A DNA stretch of 64,000 nt, from assembly GCA_018241405.1 (NCBI GenBank), contig JAFEDY010000036.1:62001-126000 (forward strand), in the 5' to 3' direction. Position numbers and translations under genes: made by a program. Origin of the DNA: Pseudomonadota bacterium (GTDB taxonomy: Bacteria > Pseudomonadota > Gammaproteobacteria > Burkholderiales > Burkholderiaceae_C). Below the pieces are notes generated by a model. That model saw only the letters and a program-made list of their open reading frames with translations. It had not been told where the DNA came from and did not search any database. Shown one piece after another: positions 26,747 through 36,871 of the stretch. Positions within the stretch are counted from its first letter, which is position 1. Each line of letters starts with the position of its first letter.

Positions 26747-27796
26747 GTGTCCCACCACCGCCCCATACGCCCCGCCGACCGCCACGGCTTCGACGCCATC
26801 ATCGACGCGCGCTCGCCCGCCGAGTTTGCCGAGGACCATATCCCCGGCGCCATCAACTGCCCAGTGCTGGACGACGCGGAGCGCGCCATCGTCGGCACCA
26901 TCTACGTGCAGCAGGGCGCGTTCGAGGCCAGGCGCGTGGGCGGCGCCATGGTTGCCGCCAACCTGGCGCGCCACCTGCGCGAGCAGTTCGCCGACCAGCC
27001 CCAGGGCTGGCGCCCGCTGGTCTACTGCTGGCGCGGCGGCATGCGCAGCGGCTCCATGGTGCAGTGGCTGCGCCTGGTGGGCTGGGACGCGCAGCAGCTG
27101 GCGGGCGGCTACAAGGCCTTTCGCCGCCATGTGATGGACCAGATCGCGGCGCTGGTGCCGCAGCTGGACTTGCGCGTACTCGTGGGCGCCACGGGCAGCG
27201 CCAAGACGCGCGTGCTGCAGGCCCTGGCCGCCGAAGGCGCGCAGGTGCTGGATCTGGAGCATTGCGCACGCCACAAGGGCTCGCTGCTGGGTTCCCTGCC
27301 TGGCGTGCCGCAGCCCTCGCAAAAGAACTTCGAGACGCAGATCGCCACCGCGCTGGAGGCGCTGGACCTGTCGCGCCCCGTGTACGTGGAGGGCGAGAGC
27401 GCGCGCATCGGCCGCCTGTCCGTGCCCGTACCGCTGGTGCAGCGCCTGCGCGCCGGCGCCTGCATGGAAATCGCGGCCACGCCCGAGGAGCGCCTGTCCT
27501 ACCTGCTGCGCGACTACGCCTACCTGGGGGACGACCCCGAGGCGCTGGCCCAGCGCCTGGGCGCGCTCGTCGAGCTGCACGGCAAGGAGACGGTGCAGCG
27601 CTGGCAGGCCTGGGCGCGCGCGGGCGCGCTGGCGCCGCTGTTCGAGGAGCTGATGCGGCTGCATTACGACCCGCACTATGGACGCTCGCAGGCGCGCAAC
27701 TTTGCGCAGTGGGATGGGCGAGTGCAGGTGAGCGCGCCGGATCTGTCGGCTGAAGGCATCGCGGGGGTGGCTGGGGCGGTGTTGGCGCTGGGATGA
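26747..27796 (+). CDS. mnmH: tRNA 2-selenouridine synthase
   Basis: A protein of about 349 residues that replaces sulfur by selenium at the wobble 2-thiouridine of some tRNAs through a geranylated intermediate, using selenophosphate. The N-terminal rhodanese domain (IIDARSPAEFAEDHIPGA) has the catalytic Cys94 in YCWRGGMRSGS. The C-terminal P-loop domain reads GATGSAKT at 147-154. The GTG at 26747 was chosen because the family starts just before the rhodanese strand. Upstream in-frame codons read through the non-coding stretch. Partner of selD. Confidence 0.92.
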   Translation: MSHHRPIRPADRHGFDAIIDARSPAEFAEDHIPGAINCPVLDDAERAIVGTIYVQQGAFEARRVGGAMVAANLARHLREQFADQPQGWRPLVYCWRGGMRSGSMVQWLRLVGWDAQQLAGGYKAFRRHVMDQIAALVPQLDLRVLVGATGSAKTRVLQALAAEGAQVLDLEHCARHKGSLLGSLPGVPQPSQKNFETQIATALEALDLSRPVYVEGESARIGRLSVPVPLVQRLRAGACMEIAATPEERLSYLLRDYAYLGDDPEALAQRLGALVELHGKETVQRWQAWARAGALAPLFEELMRLHYDPHYGRSQARNFAQWDGRVQVSAPDLSAEGIAGVAGAVLALG

Positions 27797-27838
27797 TTTT
27801 TAGGTTTTTCTGGGTTTTGCGCTTATTCGTATTGCGTA

Positions 27839-27930
27839 GGCAGCTATTCTTTTTGAATGCAGCTGGCCGGGATGCGCGCCCGGCCAGCCGCATCCAAACA
27901 CAAGACAACTACTAAAAAAGATAGCTGCCA
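27839..27930. terminator. Composite inverted-repeat element between convergent mnmH and panC
   Basis: The outer arms GGCAGCTAT-TCTTTTT and AAAAAAGATAGCTGCC are complementary apart from one base. Inside lies a perfect 10-bp hairpin, GCTGGCCGGG (27862-27871) and CCCGGCCAGC (27879-27888), with a 7-base loop. The outer arms belong to the dispersed repeat; the inner hairpin matches one end of the element at 58816-59078. Its place between converging genes suits a bidirectional terminator. Confidence 0.65.
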
Positions 27931-27966
27931 GCGCTGACTGGAAAAGCCTAAGAACGTGTTTCTGCT

Positions 27967-28818
27967 CTAAAACTCCAGGTTGTCGATCAACCGCGTCCCC
28001 CCCAGCCGCGCTGCCCCCAGCGCCACCAACGCGCCCGCGGAAGCAGCGCCCTGCGGCACCTGCAGATCGCCCCGCTGGCGCACGGTGAGGTAGTCCGGCG
28101 CCCAGCCCTGCTGCGCCAGCTGCTCCAGGGCCAGCTGCTCCAACGTCGCCAGCGGCGCGGCGCCCGGGGCCAGGGCCGCCTGGGCGAGCGCGCGCAGGGC
28201 CTGGGACAGCTGCACCGCCGCAGCGCGTTCCTCTGCGCTCAGATAGCCGTTGCGCGAGCTCAGCGCCAGGCCGTCGGCGGCGCGGGCGGTGTCGCCGGCG
28301 ACGATGTCCACGGGCAGGGCGAACTGCTGCACCATGCGGCGTATCACCATCAGCTGCTGGTAATCCTTCTTGCCAAACACGGCCGTGCCGCCGCCCGCGG
28401 CGAAGAACACGGCCGAGAACAGCTTCATGACCACGGTGCATACGCCCGTGAAGAAGCCGGGGCGGAAGTGGCCTTCCAGGATGTCGGCCAGCTGAGGATC
28501 GGGCTGGATCTTGAAGGTCTGCGGCTCGGGGTACAGATCGCCCTCGCGCGGCGCGAAGACGATGTCGCAGCCTGCGGCCTCCAGCCGGTCGCAGTCAGCG
28601 TCCCAGGTGCGCGGGTAGCTATCAAAATCTTCGTGTGGCAGGAACTGCAGGCGGTTCACGAAGATGCTGGCGACGAGGGTATCGCCCAGCGGTTTGGCCT
28701 GGGCCACCAGGGCGATATGGCCGTCGTGCAGATTGCCCATAGTGGGCACGAAGGCCGGGCGGCCGGGGCGGGCGGCCAGGGCAGCGCGCAGGTCGGGGAT
28801 GGTGCGAACGATGTGCAT
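27967..28818 (-). CDS. panC: Pantothenate synthetase
   Basis: A 283-residue enzyme that joins pantoate and beta-alanine with ATP. The ATP-site [10 protein letters not shown] (HxGH-like) is at residues 25-34, GKKDYQQL near 155, and the KMSKS-like loop is LSSRNGYLS near 188. Standard length. The ATG at 28818 is five bases past the panB stop, so panBC are one operon. Confidence 0.96.
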   Translation of the reverse strand: MHIVRTIPDLRAALAARPGRPAFVPTMGNLHDGHIALVAQAKPLGDTLVASIFVNRLQFLPHEDFDSYPRTWDADCDRLEAAGCDIVFAPREGDLYPEPQTFKIQPDPQLADILEGHFRPGFFTGVCTVVMKLFSAVFFAAGGGTAVFGKKDYQQLMVIRRMVQQFALPVDIVAGDTARAADGLALSSRNGYLSAEERAAAVQLSQALRALAQAALAPGAAPLATLEQLALEQLAQQGWAPDYLTVRQRGDLQVPQGAASAGALVALGAARLGGTRLIDNLEF

Positions 28819-28823
28819 GGGGG

Positions 28824-29714
28824 TCACCAGGCGTTCAGGGCGTCGTCGGGGAAGCTGCCGTCTTTCACGGCCTGCACATAGGCCTCCATGGCGCCCTTGA
28901 CGCTGCCCGCGTCCTGCATGAAGTTGTGCACGAATTTTGGCATCTTGCCCAGGTTCACGCCCAGCATGTCGTGCAGCACCAGCACCTGGCCGGCCGTGCC
29001 CTTGCCCGCGCCTATGCCAATGGTGTGGCAGTGCGGCAGGGCCTGCGTGAGGTCGCGTGCCAGCGGCGCCGGCACCATCTCCAGCACCAGCATGGCAGCG
29101 CCCGCGTCCTGCAGTTCCAGCGCGTGGCGGCGCATCTGCTGCGCGGCCGGGTCGCCCTTGCCCTGCACGCGGTAGCCCCCTAGGGCGTGCACCGTCTGGG
29201 GGGTGAGGCCCAGGTGGGCGCAGACGGGTATGCCGCGCTCTACCAGGAATTGCACCGTCGGTGCCGTCCAGCCGCCGCCCTCGAGCTTGACCATGTGCGC
29301 GCCCGCCTGCATGAGGCGGCTGGCGCTCTTCAGGGCCTGCTCGCGCGACTCGTGGTAGCTGCCGAAGGGCAGGTCGGCCACCACCCAGGCCGTGCCCTGT
29401 ACGCGGTGCAGGCCGCGCACCACGCTTTCGGTGTGGTAGGCCATGGTATCGAGCGATACGCCCACGGTGCTGGGCAGGCCCTGGCAGACCATGCCCAGCG
29501 AGTCGCCCACCAGGATGCATTCCACGCCCGCGGCATCGGCCACAGCGGCGAAGGTGGCGTCGTAGGCCGTGAGCATGGTGATCTTCTCACCCGCCGCACG
29601 CATCTGCGCCAGGCGCGGCAGGCTGATGGGGCGGCGCTGCGGCAGGGGCGAGGCCGGGGGAATGGTGCCGTAGGGCGTGCCGGCAGTGACGGTGGTGACG
29701 GTGGTGTGTGTCAT
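28824..29714 (-). CDS. panB: 3-methyl-2-oxobutanoate hydroxymethyltransferase
   Basis: A 296-residue enzyme, the first step of pantothenate synthesis, adding a hydroxymethyl group from methylene-THF to ketoisovalerate. [32 protein letters not shown] and [14 protein letters not shown] are family signatures; Mg ligands lie in VGDS and the catalytic Glu in VLEMVP. An extra low-complexity N-terminus of about 30 residues precedes the core. Divergent from nadC across 63 bases. Confidence 0.96.
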   Translation of the reverse strand: MTHTTVTTVTAGTPYGTIPPASPLPQRRPISLPRLAQMRAAGEKITMLTAYDATFAAVADAAGVECILVGDSLGMVCQGLPSTVGVSLDTMAYHTESVVRGLHRVQGTAWVVADLPFGSYHESREQALKSASRLMQAGAHMVKLEGGGWTAPTVQFLVERGIPVCAHLGLTPQTVHALGGYRVQGKGDPAAQQMRRHALELQDAGAAMLVLEMVPAPLARDLTQALPHCHTIGIGAGKGTAGQVLVLHDMLGVNLGKMPKFVHNFMQDAGSVKGAMEAYVQAVKDGSFPDDALNAW

Positions 29715-29777
29715 GGCGCAGTCTCCAGTTGCCATAAGACCGGCGAGTCTATGCGATGCGGCTATGCTTGCGCCCCT

Positions 29778-30644
29778 ATGACGACTAGAGACCTTTTTGC
29801 CGCCGACGCACTCGCGGCGCTGGCCCGCGCCGATGTCGATCGCGCCCTGCAGGAAGACGTGGGCGCAGGCGACCTGACGGCGGGCCTGATTGCCCCCGAG
29901 CGCCGTGCCCGCGCCCGCATCCTGGCGCGCGAGGCCGCCGTGATCTGCGGCGCCCCCTGGGTAGAGGCGGCGCTGCGTGCGCTCGACCCCGGTGTGCAGC
30001 TGACCTGGCATGTGGCCGAGGGCCAGCGCTGCGCCGCCGACCAGGTGGTGCTGGAGATAGAGGGCCAGGCGCGCGCGCTGCTCTCGGCAGAGCGCACGGC
30101 GCTCAACTTCCTGCAGCTGCTCTCCAGCGTGGCGACCAAGACGGCCACCTACGTGGACGTGGTCAAGGGCACGCGCGCCCGCATCGTGGATACGCGCAAG
30201 ACCATCCCCGGCCTGCGCCTGGCGCAGAAGTACGCCGTGCGCGTGGGCGGCGGCGTGAACCACCGCATAGGCCTGCACGACGCCGTGCTGATCAAGGAAA
30301 ACCACATCGCCGCCGCCGGTGGCGTGACGGCCGTGCTGCGCGCGGCCGAGGCCGTGGCGGCGCGCGCGGACTTCATCGAGATCGAGGTTGAGACGCTGGA
30401 TCAATTGCGCGAGGCTCTGGCCGCCGGCGCGAAGATGGTGCTGCTCGACAACATGCCCTTGGCCCAGCTGCGGGAGGCGGTTGAAATCAACGCCGGACGC
30501 GCCATCTTGGAGATATCCGGTGGCGTGACCCTGGACGGCCTGCGTGCGCTGGCCGAGACCGGCGTGGATCGCATCTCCATTGGCACGCTGACCAAGGACG
30601 TCAAGGCCACCGACTTTTCCATGCGCCTGCAGGAGTTGTCATGA
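29778..30644 (+). CDS. nadC: Nicotinate-nucleotide diphosphorylase (carboxylating)
   Basis: A 288-residue quinolinate phosphoribosyltransferase that makes nicotinate mononucleotide from quinolinate and PRPP. It shows [36 protein letters not shown] and KENHI, all substrate-contact motifs, and EISGGV near the end. Its stop overlaps the nadA start by ATGA. A TATGCT at 29763-29768 could be a -10 box, which would leave almost no leader. Confidence 0.96.
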   Translation: MTTRDLFAADALAALARADVDRALQEDVGAGDLTAGLIAPERRARARILAREAAVICGAPWVEAALRALDPGVQLTWHVAEGQRCAADQVVLEIEGQARALLSAERTALNFLQLLSSVATKTATYVDVVKGTRARIVDTRKTIPGLRLAQKYAVRVGGGVNHRIGLHDAVLIKENHIAAAGGVTAVLRAAEAVAARADFIEIEVETLDQLREALAAGAKMVLLDNMPLAQLREAVEINAGRAILEISGGVTLDGLRALAETGVDRISIGTLTKDVKATDFSMRLQELS

Positions 30645-31756
30645 GCGCCACGGTCTTGAAAAATGTCGAGTACGAGCAGCCCGCCGACGGCGCCGTCTGC
30701 TCCACCAAGCATGCCTGGGCGCGTGTGCCGCCCGAGCCCTCGCCGACCGAGCGCGCGCAGCTGAAAGACAAGATCCGCCGCCTGCTCAAAGAAAAGAACG
30801 CCGTCATGGTCTCGCACTACTACGTGCACCCAGACCTGCAGGACCTGGCCGAGGAGACCGGCGGCATCGTCAGCGACTCGCTGGAGATGGCGCGCTTCGG
30901 CCGCGACCATGCGGCGCAGACGCTGGTGGTCAGCGGCGTCAAGTTCATGGGCGAGACGGCCAAGATCCTCTCGCCCGAGAAGACCGTGCTCATGCCCGAC
31001 CTGGACGCCACCTGCTCGCTGGACCTGGGCTGCCCGATCGACGAGTTTTCGGCGTTCTGCGACCAGCACCCAGACCGCACCGTCGTCGTCTACGCCAACA
31101 CCAGCGCGGCCGTCAAGGCGCGCTCGGACTGGCTGGTCACATCGAGTTGCGCGCTGGACATCGTGCGCGCCCTGAAAGACGCCGGCCACAAGATCCTGTG
31201 GGCGCCCGACCGCCACCTGGGCGACTACATCCGCCGCGAGACGGGCGCCGACATGGTGTTCTGGAACGGCGCCTGCATCGTGCACGACGAGTTCAAGGCG
31301 CTGGAGCTGGAGCTGCTGAAAAAAGAGCACCCCCAGGCCAAGGTGCTGGTGCACCCCGAAAGCCCGCGCGAGGTCATCGCCCTGGCCGACGCCGTGGGCT
31401 CGACCAGCGCCATCCTCAAGGCCGCGCAGACCCTGGACGCGCGCGAGTTCATCGTCGCCACCGACAAGGGCATGATGCACAAGCTGCGCCAGCTCAACCC
31501 GGGCAAGACCTTCTACGAGGCGCCTACCGCCGGCAACAGCGCCACCTGCAAGAGCTGCGCCCACTGCCCCTGGATGGCGATGAACGGCCTGGCCGACGTG
31601 GCGCGTGTGCTGGAGACCGGCGCCAACGCCGTCCACGTAGACCCCGCCCTCATCCCGCGCGCACGCCAGCCCATCGACCGCATGCTGGCCTTCACGGCGG
31701 CGCTCAAGAGCGGCCAGCCGGCCGGTGCACTGGTGCCGCATTTCGGCGCCGCGTGA
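30641..31756 (+). CDS. nadA: Quinolinate synthase
   Basis: A 371-residue 4Fe-4S enzyme that condenses iminoaspartate (from NadB) with dihydroxyacetone phosphate to give quinolinate. Cluster cysteines are in [22 protein letters not shown] and the late [10 protein letters not shown]. Substrate motifs [15 protein letters not shown] and [13 protein letters not shown] are present. Translationally coupled to nadC; nadB is 11.5 kb downstream on the other strand. Confidence 0.96.
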   Translation: MSATVLKNVEYEQPADGAVCSTKHAWARVPPEPSPTERAQLKDKIRRLLKEKNAVMVSHYYVHPDLQDLAEETGGIVSDSLEMARFGRDHAAQTLVVSGVKFMGETAKILSPEKTVLMPDLDATCSLDLGCPIDEFSAFCDQHPDRTVVVYANTSAAVKARSDWLVTSSCALDIVRALKDAGHKILWAPDRHLGDYIRRETGADMVFWNGACIVHDEFKALELELLKKEHPQAKVLVHPESPREVIALADAVGSTSAILKAAQTLDAREFIVATDKGMMHKLRQLNPGKTFYEAPTAGNSATCKSCAHCPWMAMNGLADVARVLETGANAVHVDPALIPRARQPIDRMLAFTAALKSGQPAGALVPHFGAA

Positions 31757-31800
31757 TGCTATTGTTGCAATAGCTGCTTGCGCACTCTGGGCAAGCGTCA
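31757..31800 (+). repeat. Dispersed palindromic repeat copy before pabBC
   Basis: GCTATTGTTGCAATAGCTGCTTGCGC, a short spacer, then GGCAAGCGTCA gives the two arms of the family repeat. It ends directly at the GTG start of pabBC and fills the whole nadA-pabBC gap. Confidence 0.7.
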
Positions 31801-33594
31801 GTGGCCAATCTGCACCATATTTCACGGGTGGACTTTGCCGACCCGCGGCAGCCGCGCGGCCGGCGCTGGCGCCACGCCTTTGCGGCCCCGCAGCGCGTGC
31901 TGGCTGCCACGCACCCGCACCAGGTGCGCGCCGTGCTCGACGCCGTGGAGGCCGCCGCCCGCGCCGGCCACTGGTGCCTGGGCTGGCTGCGTTATGAGGC
32001 CGCACCCGCATTCGACGCGGCACTCACCGTGCACGCGCCGGCGCCCGATGCCGATGCGCCGCCCCTGGCCTGGTTCGCCGTGTACGACGCGCCGCTGCCC
32101 TGGCCCGCAGACCCGCCCCAGGGCCAGGAGGCCCGCATCGACTGGGATGCCGGCCCGGCGCGCGCAGACTTCGACGCCGCCCTGGCGCGCATCCACCAGG
32201 GCATCGCGGCCGGGCGCTACTACCAGGTCAACTACACCGCGGCGCTCACGGGCGCCTGGCAGGGCGATGCCGGCGCGCTGTTTGCCGCCCTGCAGCGCGC
32301 CCAGCCCAGCGGCTACGCCGCGCATGTCGATGACGGCGCGGGCCGGCAGCTGCTGTCGGTCTCGCCCGAGCTGTTCTTCGACTGGCGCGCCGCGCCCGAC
32401 GGCACGGGCGACATCCTCACCCGCCCCATGAAGGGCACTGCCGCGCGCGGCGCCACGCCCGAGCAGGATGCGGCCAGTGCCGCGCAGCTGCGCGCCAGCC
32501 CCAAGGAGCGGGCCGAGAACGTGATGATCGTGGACCTGCTGCGCAACGACCTCGCGCGCATCGCCTGCCCGCACAGCGTGCGCGTGCCGCGGCTGTTCCA
32601 GACCGAGCCGCTGCCCACCGTGTGGCAGATGACCTCCGACGTGGTGGCGCGCACGCGCGCGGGCACGCGGCTCTCGGACGTGTTTGCCGCCCTGTTTCCC
32701 TGCGGCTCGGTCACCGGCGCACCCAAGGTCGAGGCCATGCGCGCCATCCGCGACCTGGAGGCCGGCCCGCGCGGCGTGTACTGCGGCGCTCTGGGGCTGG
32801 TGCGGCCCGATGGCGCGGGCGGCCTGGCCGCCACCTTCAACGTGCCCATACGCACGCTGGAGCTGCATGGCGCGCAGGCCCGCTGCGGCATAGGCAGCGG
32901 CATCACCTGGGGCTCGCAGGCCGAGGCCGAATGGCGCGAATGGGCCGCCAAGCGCGCCTTTGTCGAACGCGCCAGCGCCCCCTTCGAGCTGCTCGAAACC
33001 CTGGGCCTGCAGGCCGGCCGGCTGCGCCACCGCGCCGAACACCTGGCGCGCATGCAGCAGGCGGCCGCGCATTTCGGCCACCCCTGGGACGGCGCGCGCG
33101 TCGCGGCCTGCCTGGACGCGTTGGCCGCCACCCACCCGCAAGGCGACTGGCGCGTGCGCCTGCTGCTCGATGCCGCCGGCCAGCCGCGCGCCGAGGCCTT
33201 CGCCCTGCAGCCCACGCCCACGCCCGTGCGCCTGGCGCTGGCGGGCCAGCCCTTTGCCGCCGCGCACAGCGAATTCACACGCCACAAGACCACGCGCCGC
33301 GCGCACTACGCGGCCTTTGCGCCCGCAGCGGGCAGCGGCGTGTTCGACACCCTCCTCTACAACGAAGCTGGCGAGCTCACCGAGACCACCTTCGGCACCA
33401 TCGCCGCGCTGCTGGATGGCCGCTGGGTCACGCCGCCGCTGGCCTGCGGCCTGCTGCCCGGCGTGGGCCGCGCCGTGGCGCTGCGCGAGGGCCGGCTGCA
33501 GGAGGCCGTGCTGCGCCTCGACGACATGCCGCGCGTGCAGGGCTGGGCCTTCATCAACAGCCTGCGCGGCTGGCTGCCGGCGGTGCTCGGATAA
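31801..33594 (+). CDS. pabBC: Bifunctional aminodeoxychorismate synthase component I / aminodeoxychorismate lyase
   Basis: A 597-residue fusion. Residues about 1-375 are chorismate-binding PabB (RPMKGTAARG, ENVMIVDLLRNDLARI, FPCGSVTGAPK). Residues about 390-597 are a PabC-like fold-type IV PLP enzyme (HKTTRRAHYAAF with the PLP lysine region, ETTFGTIAALLDG, GLLPGVGRAVAL). It makes p-aminobenzoate for folate with ammonia from a PabA encoded elsewhere. The start is GTG at 31801, at the edge of a repeat. Fusions of this kind are known in proteobacteria. Confidence 0.93.
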   Translation: MANLHHISRVDFADPRQPRGRRWRHAFAAPQRVLAATHPHQVRAVLDAVEAAARAGHWCLGWLRYEAAPAFDAALTVHAPAPDADAPPLAWFAVYDAPLPWPADPPQGQEARIDWDAGPARADFDAALARIHQGIAAGRYYQVNYTAALTGAWQGDAGALFAALQRAQPSGYAAHVDDGAGRQLLSVSPELFFDWRAAPDGTGDILTRPMKGTAARGATPEQDAASAAQLRASPKERAENVMIVDLLRNDLARIACPHSVRVPRLFQTEPLPTVWQMTSDVVARTRAGTRLSDVFAALFPCGSVTGAPKVEAMRAIRDLEAGPRGVYCGALGLVRPDGAGGLAATFNVPIRTLELHGAQARCGIGSGITWGSQAEAEWREWAAKRAFVERASAPFELLETLGLQAGRLRHRAEHLARMQQAAAHFGHPWDGARVAACLDALAATHPQGDWRVRLLLDAAGQPRAEAFALQPTPTPVRLALAGQPFAAAHSEFTRHKTTRRAHYAAFAPAAGSGVFDTLLYNEAGELTETTFGTIAALLDGRWVTPPLACGLLPGVGRAVALREGRLQEAVLRLDDMPRVQGWAFINSLRGWLPAVLG

Positions 33595-33648
33595 TCGGCC
33601 GGCCCAAGGCGCCGCCAAGGGCCAGACCAGAACAGAGGGAGCCACCGC

Positions 33649-36426
33649 ATGACCCCCGAGGCCCAGGCCCGCGAATGGATAGACGCCAAACTCACCCAGG
33701 CCGGCTGGGTGGTGCAAGACATGAAGGCGCTGAACCTGGGCGCCGCGCTGGGCGTGGCCGTGCGCGAATACCCCACCGACAGCGGCCCGGCGGACTATGT
33801 GCTGTTCGTCGATCGCGTGGCCTGCGGCGTGATCGAGGCCAAGAAAGACAGCGCCGGCGAAACCCTCACCGTGGCGGAGGGCCAGACCGCGCGCTACGCC
33901 CACGCCACGCTCAAATGGCGCACAGAAAACACACCGCTGCGCTTTCTGTTCGAGGCCACGGGCCAGATCGTGCGCTTTACCGATGGCGCAGACCCGCTGC
34001 CGCGCTCGCGCGAAATCTTCCACTTCTTCCAGCCCCAGGCCCTGGCCGCCTGGCGGGACCAGCCCGCCACCCTGCGCCGCCGCCTGGCCGAGCACATGCC
34101 CGCGCTGCCCGAAGGCAATCTGCGCGACTGCCAGACCAGCGCCGTCACCGGGCTGGAGCAATCGCTGGCGCAAAACAAGCCCCGCGCCCTGGTGCACATG
34201 GCCACGGGCGCGGGCAAAACCTATACCGCCATCACCAGCGTGTACCGCCTGCTGAAATGGGGCGGGGCCAAGCGCATTTTGTTTCTGGTCGATACGCGCA
34301 ACCTGGGCACGCAGGCGCACCAGGAATTCATGGCCTACACCCCGCCCGACGATGGCCGCAAGTTCACCGAGCTGTACAACGTGCAGCGCCTGGCATTGCC
34401 CCACATCGACCCGCACGCCCAGGTCTGCATCAGCACCATCCAGCGCATGTACGCCATCCTGAGCGGCGAGCCGCTGGACGAAGCGGCAGAAGACCTATCG
34501 CTCAACGAGGTGCAGCAGGCCCCCGGCCAGCAAAAATGGGTGCGCTACAACGCCAGCGTGCCGGTGGAGGCTTTTGACTTCATCGTCATCGACGAATGCC
34601 ACCGCAGCATCTACAACCTGTGGAAGCAGGTGCTGGACTACTTCGACGCCTACCTCATCGGCCTGACCGCCACGCCCGACAAGCGCACCTACGGCTTTTT
34701 CAACGAGAACATCGTCGCCGAATACAGCTACGAGCAATCCGTGGCCGATGGCGTCAACGTCGGCTACGACGTGTACGAAATCGCCACCGAAATCACGCAA
34801 CAGGGCGCCGAGCTCAAGGCCCAGGAATGGGTGGACCACCGCGACCGCGCCACGCGCAAAAAACGCTGGGCCGAAACCGAGGAAGACACCGCCTACAGCG
34901 GCAAAGAGCTGGACAGATCGGTGGTCAACCCCAGCCAGATCCGCCAGGTGATCCAGGCCATGAAAACCGCCGTGGAAACGCGCATCTTCCCCACCCGCCG
35001 GGAAACGCCCAAGACCCTGATCTTTGCCAAAACCGACAGCCACGCCGACGACATCGTGCAAACCGTGCGCGAGGTCTATGGCCAGGGCAACGCCTTCTGC
35101 CGCAAGGTCACCTACAGCGAAAAAGACGCCGATGGCGTGCTGGCCAGCTTTCGCAACGACTACCACCCGCGCATCGCCGTCACCGTGGACATGATCGCCA
35201 CCGGCACCGACGTCAAGCCCCTGGAGGTGCTGCTGTTCATGCGCGACGTGCGCTCGCGCGGCTACTACGAGCAGATGAAGGGCCGGGGCGTGCGCAGCCT
35301 GGGGGCCGACGGCCTGCAAAGCGTGAGCGCCAGCGCCGACGGCGCCAAAACCCGCTTCGTGCTCATCGACGCCGTGGGCGTGGAAAAAAGCCTCAAAACC
35401 GAAAGCCGCCCGCTGGAGCGCAAGCCCGGCCTGCCCCTCAAAGACCTGCTGCAAGGCGTGGCCCTGGGCCACCGCGACGACGACACCCTGCTCTCACTCG
35501 CCAACCGCCTGGTGCGCCTGGCCAAGCAGCTCGACGACAAGGCCCAGGCACGCATCGAAAAGATCAGTGGCGGCGTGCCGGTGCGCGACCTGGGCAAAGG
35601 CCTGATCGCCGCGCTGGACCCCGACGCCATCGCTCAAACCGCCCTGGCCACGGCCCGCGCCCAGGGCATCACGCGCAATGAAGACAGCCTGCTGCCCGAG
35701 GAACTCGAAGCCGCCCGCGCCCAGCGCGTGGCCGCCGCCTGCGCGCCGTTTGACCAGCCCGAACTGCGCGATGAAATAGAAAACGCCCGCCGCGAACGCG
35801 AGCAGCTCATCGACCACCTCAACCTCGACCAAGTGACCTACAGCGGCTTCTCTGAACAGGCACAGGCGCAGGCCCAGGCGGCAATCCAACGCTTTACGGA
35901 CTACATCCAGCAGCACAAAGACGACATCGCCGCCCTGGGCTTTTTCTACCAGCAGCCCTACCAGCGCCGCGCCCTGGCGCTGGAGGCCATCGAAGACCTG
36001 CACCAGCACCTGGGCCGCCCGCCGCTGCTGCTGACCACCGAACGCCTGTGGAGCGCCTACGCCCGCGTGCAGGCCAGCCAGGTGAAGGGGGCCAGCAGCC
36101 AGCGCCAGCTCACCGACCTGGTATCGCTGCTGCGCTTTGCGCTGGGGCTGGATACAGAGCTGCAGCCCTTTGCCGACATGGTGGACAAGCGTTTTCAGGC
36201 CTGGGTCTTCCGCCACAACGCCCAGCGCCGCAGCGCCTTCACCCCCGAGCAAATGGACTGGCTGCGCCTGATGAAAGAGCACATCGCCAGCTCCTGCAGC
36301 ATCCACCGCGACGACTTCGACTACGCCGCGCTGGCCGACAAGGGCGGGCTGCAAAAAGCCTGGCGGCTGTTTGGCCAGGAGTTGGATGGGTTGATGGATG
36401 AAATGAACTGGGAGCTGGTGGCGTGA
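33649..36426 (+). CDS. hsdR: Type I restriction endonuclease, HsdR subunit
   Basis: A 925-residue motor and nuclease subunit. Residues 1-150 hold the nuclease fold (GPADYVLFVD then CGVIEAKK, the PD-ExK pattern). The helicase follows: Walker A MATGAGKT near 185, IDECHRS near 314, GLTATPDKRTYGFF, and motif VI QMKGRGVRS near 545. The C-terminal 250 residues resemble the HsdR C-terminal domain that binds the methylase core. It needs HsdM and HsdS to cut. Here they are the third and sixth genes of an interrupted locus. Confidence 0.95.
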   Translation: MTPEAQAREWIDAKLTQAGWVVQDMKALNLGAALGVAVREYPTDSGPADYVLFVDRVACGVIEAKKDSAGETLTVAEGQTARYAHATLKWRTENTPLRFLFEATGQIVRFTDGADPLPRSREIFHFFQPQALAAWRDQPATLRRRLAEHMPALPEGNLRDCQTSAVTGLEQSLAQNKPRALVHMATGAGKTYTAITSVYRLLKWGGAKRILFLVDTRNLGTQAHQEFMAYTPPDDGRKFTELYNVQRLALPHIDPHAQVCISTIQRMYAILSGEPLDEAAEDLSLNEVQQAPGQQKWVRYNASVPVEAFDFIVIDECHRSIYNLWKQVLDYFDAYLIGLTATPDKRTYGFFNENIVAEYSYEQSVADGVNVGYDVYEIATEITQQGAELKAQEWVDHRDRATRKKRWAETEEDTAYSGKELDRSVVNPSQIRQVIQAMKTAVETRIFPTRRETPKTLIFAKTDSHADDIVQTVREVYGQGNAFCRKVTYSEKDADGVLASFRNDYHPRIAVTVDMIATGTDVKPLEVLLFMRDVRSRGYYEQMKGRGVRSLGADGLQSVSASADGAKTRFVLIDAVGVEKSLKTESRPLERKPGLPLKDLLQGVALGHRDDDTLLSLANRLVRLAKQLDDKAQARIEKISGGVPVRDLGKGLIAALDPDAIAQTALATARAQGITRNEDSLLPEELEAARAQRVAAACAPFDQPELRDEIENARREREQLIDHLNLDQVTYSGFSEQAQAQAQAAIQRFTDYIQQHKDDIAALGFFYQQPYQRRALALEAIEDLHQHLGRPPLLLTTERLWSAYARVQASQVKGASSQRQLTDLVSLLRFALGLDTELQPFADMVDKRFQAWVFRHNAQRRSAFTPEQMDWLRLMKEHIASSCSIHRDDFDYAALADKGGLQKAWRLFGQELDGLMDEMNWELVA

Positions 36427-36461
36427 GGGCTGGGCCGCCTGCTGGCTTCACGCCATACAGA

Positions 36462-36707
36462 TTAGTTCTGCGAAGGTGCCAACCGCGCCTTGAATGCCTG
36501 CATGTCAAACAGCTGCGGCGTGCCGCTGTTTTCGCCCTCCACCAGCGCGGCGCGCACGGCATCCAACCGCGCCACACGCTCCTGCTCGCGGCGGATCAGG
36601 TCGCGGATGTACTCGCTGTCGTTGGTGTAATGCCCGGCCTGAATCTGGGCCTTGATCCAGCCGTCCTGCTGGTCGGTCAGGGTGATGGTTTTGCGCACGG
36701 TGGACAT
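36462..36707 (-). CDS. Orphan ParD-like ribbon-helix-helix antitoxin
   Basis: An 81-residue protein with the ParD/CopG-type N-terminus MSTVRKTITLTDQQDGWIKA and the signature YTNDSEYIRDLIRREQE. ParD antitoxins bind their own promoter and neutralise a ParE toxin normally encoded next on the same strand. The following minus-strand bases lie under the hsdR 3' end and hold no ParE, so it is an orphan. It is antisense inside the hsd locus, between hsdR and hsdS. A TATGAT -10 and an AGGAG site precede it. It could repress the divergent hsdS promoter. Confidence 0.85.
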   Translation of the reverse strand: MSTVRKTITLTDQQDGWIKAQIQAGHYTNDSEYIRDLIRREQERVARLDAVRAALVEGENSGTPQLFDMQAFKARLAPSQN

Positions 36708-36735
36708 GGCGGGGCTCCTGTCGGAAGATGGTTTC

Positions 36736-36741
36736 ATCATA
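36736..36741 (-). promoter_or_regulatory. Candidate -10 box of the orphan parD gene
   Basis: TATGAT on the minus strand, 28 bases before the ATG at 36707. The region 36708-36871 is much richer in AT than its surroundings and serves both parD and hsdS. No convincing -35 was found. Confidence 0.35.
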
Positions 36742-36871
36742 CTATTGGTGCGAATGTGTGCGTATCTGCATGCGAACAATCATAGTTTTGCATTATGAAA
36801 TATCTTTTCCCAGATAACTTTGGATATTTGGCGCACAGCGGTAGCGTGGGGGTGCTGAAGAAGGGTGTAAC

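Noticed and set aside
36427..36461. ParE toxin partner for the ParD-like gene
   Set aside because: The region downstream of parD on its strand is the 3' end of hsdR. No 90-100-residue RelE/ParE-like frame exists there on either strand.
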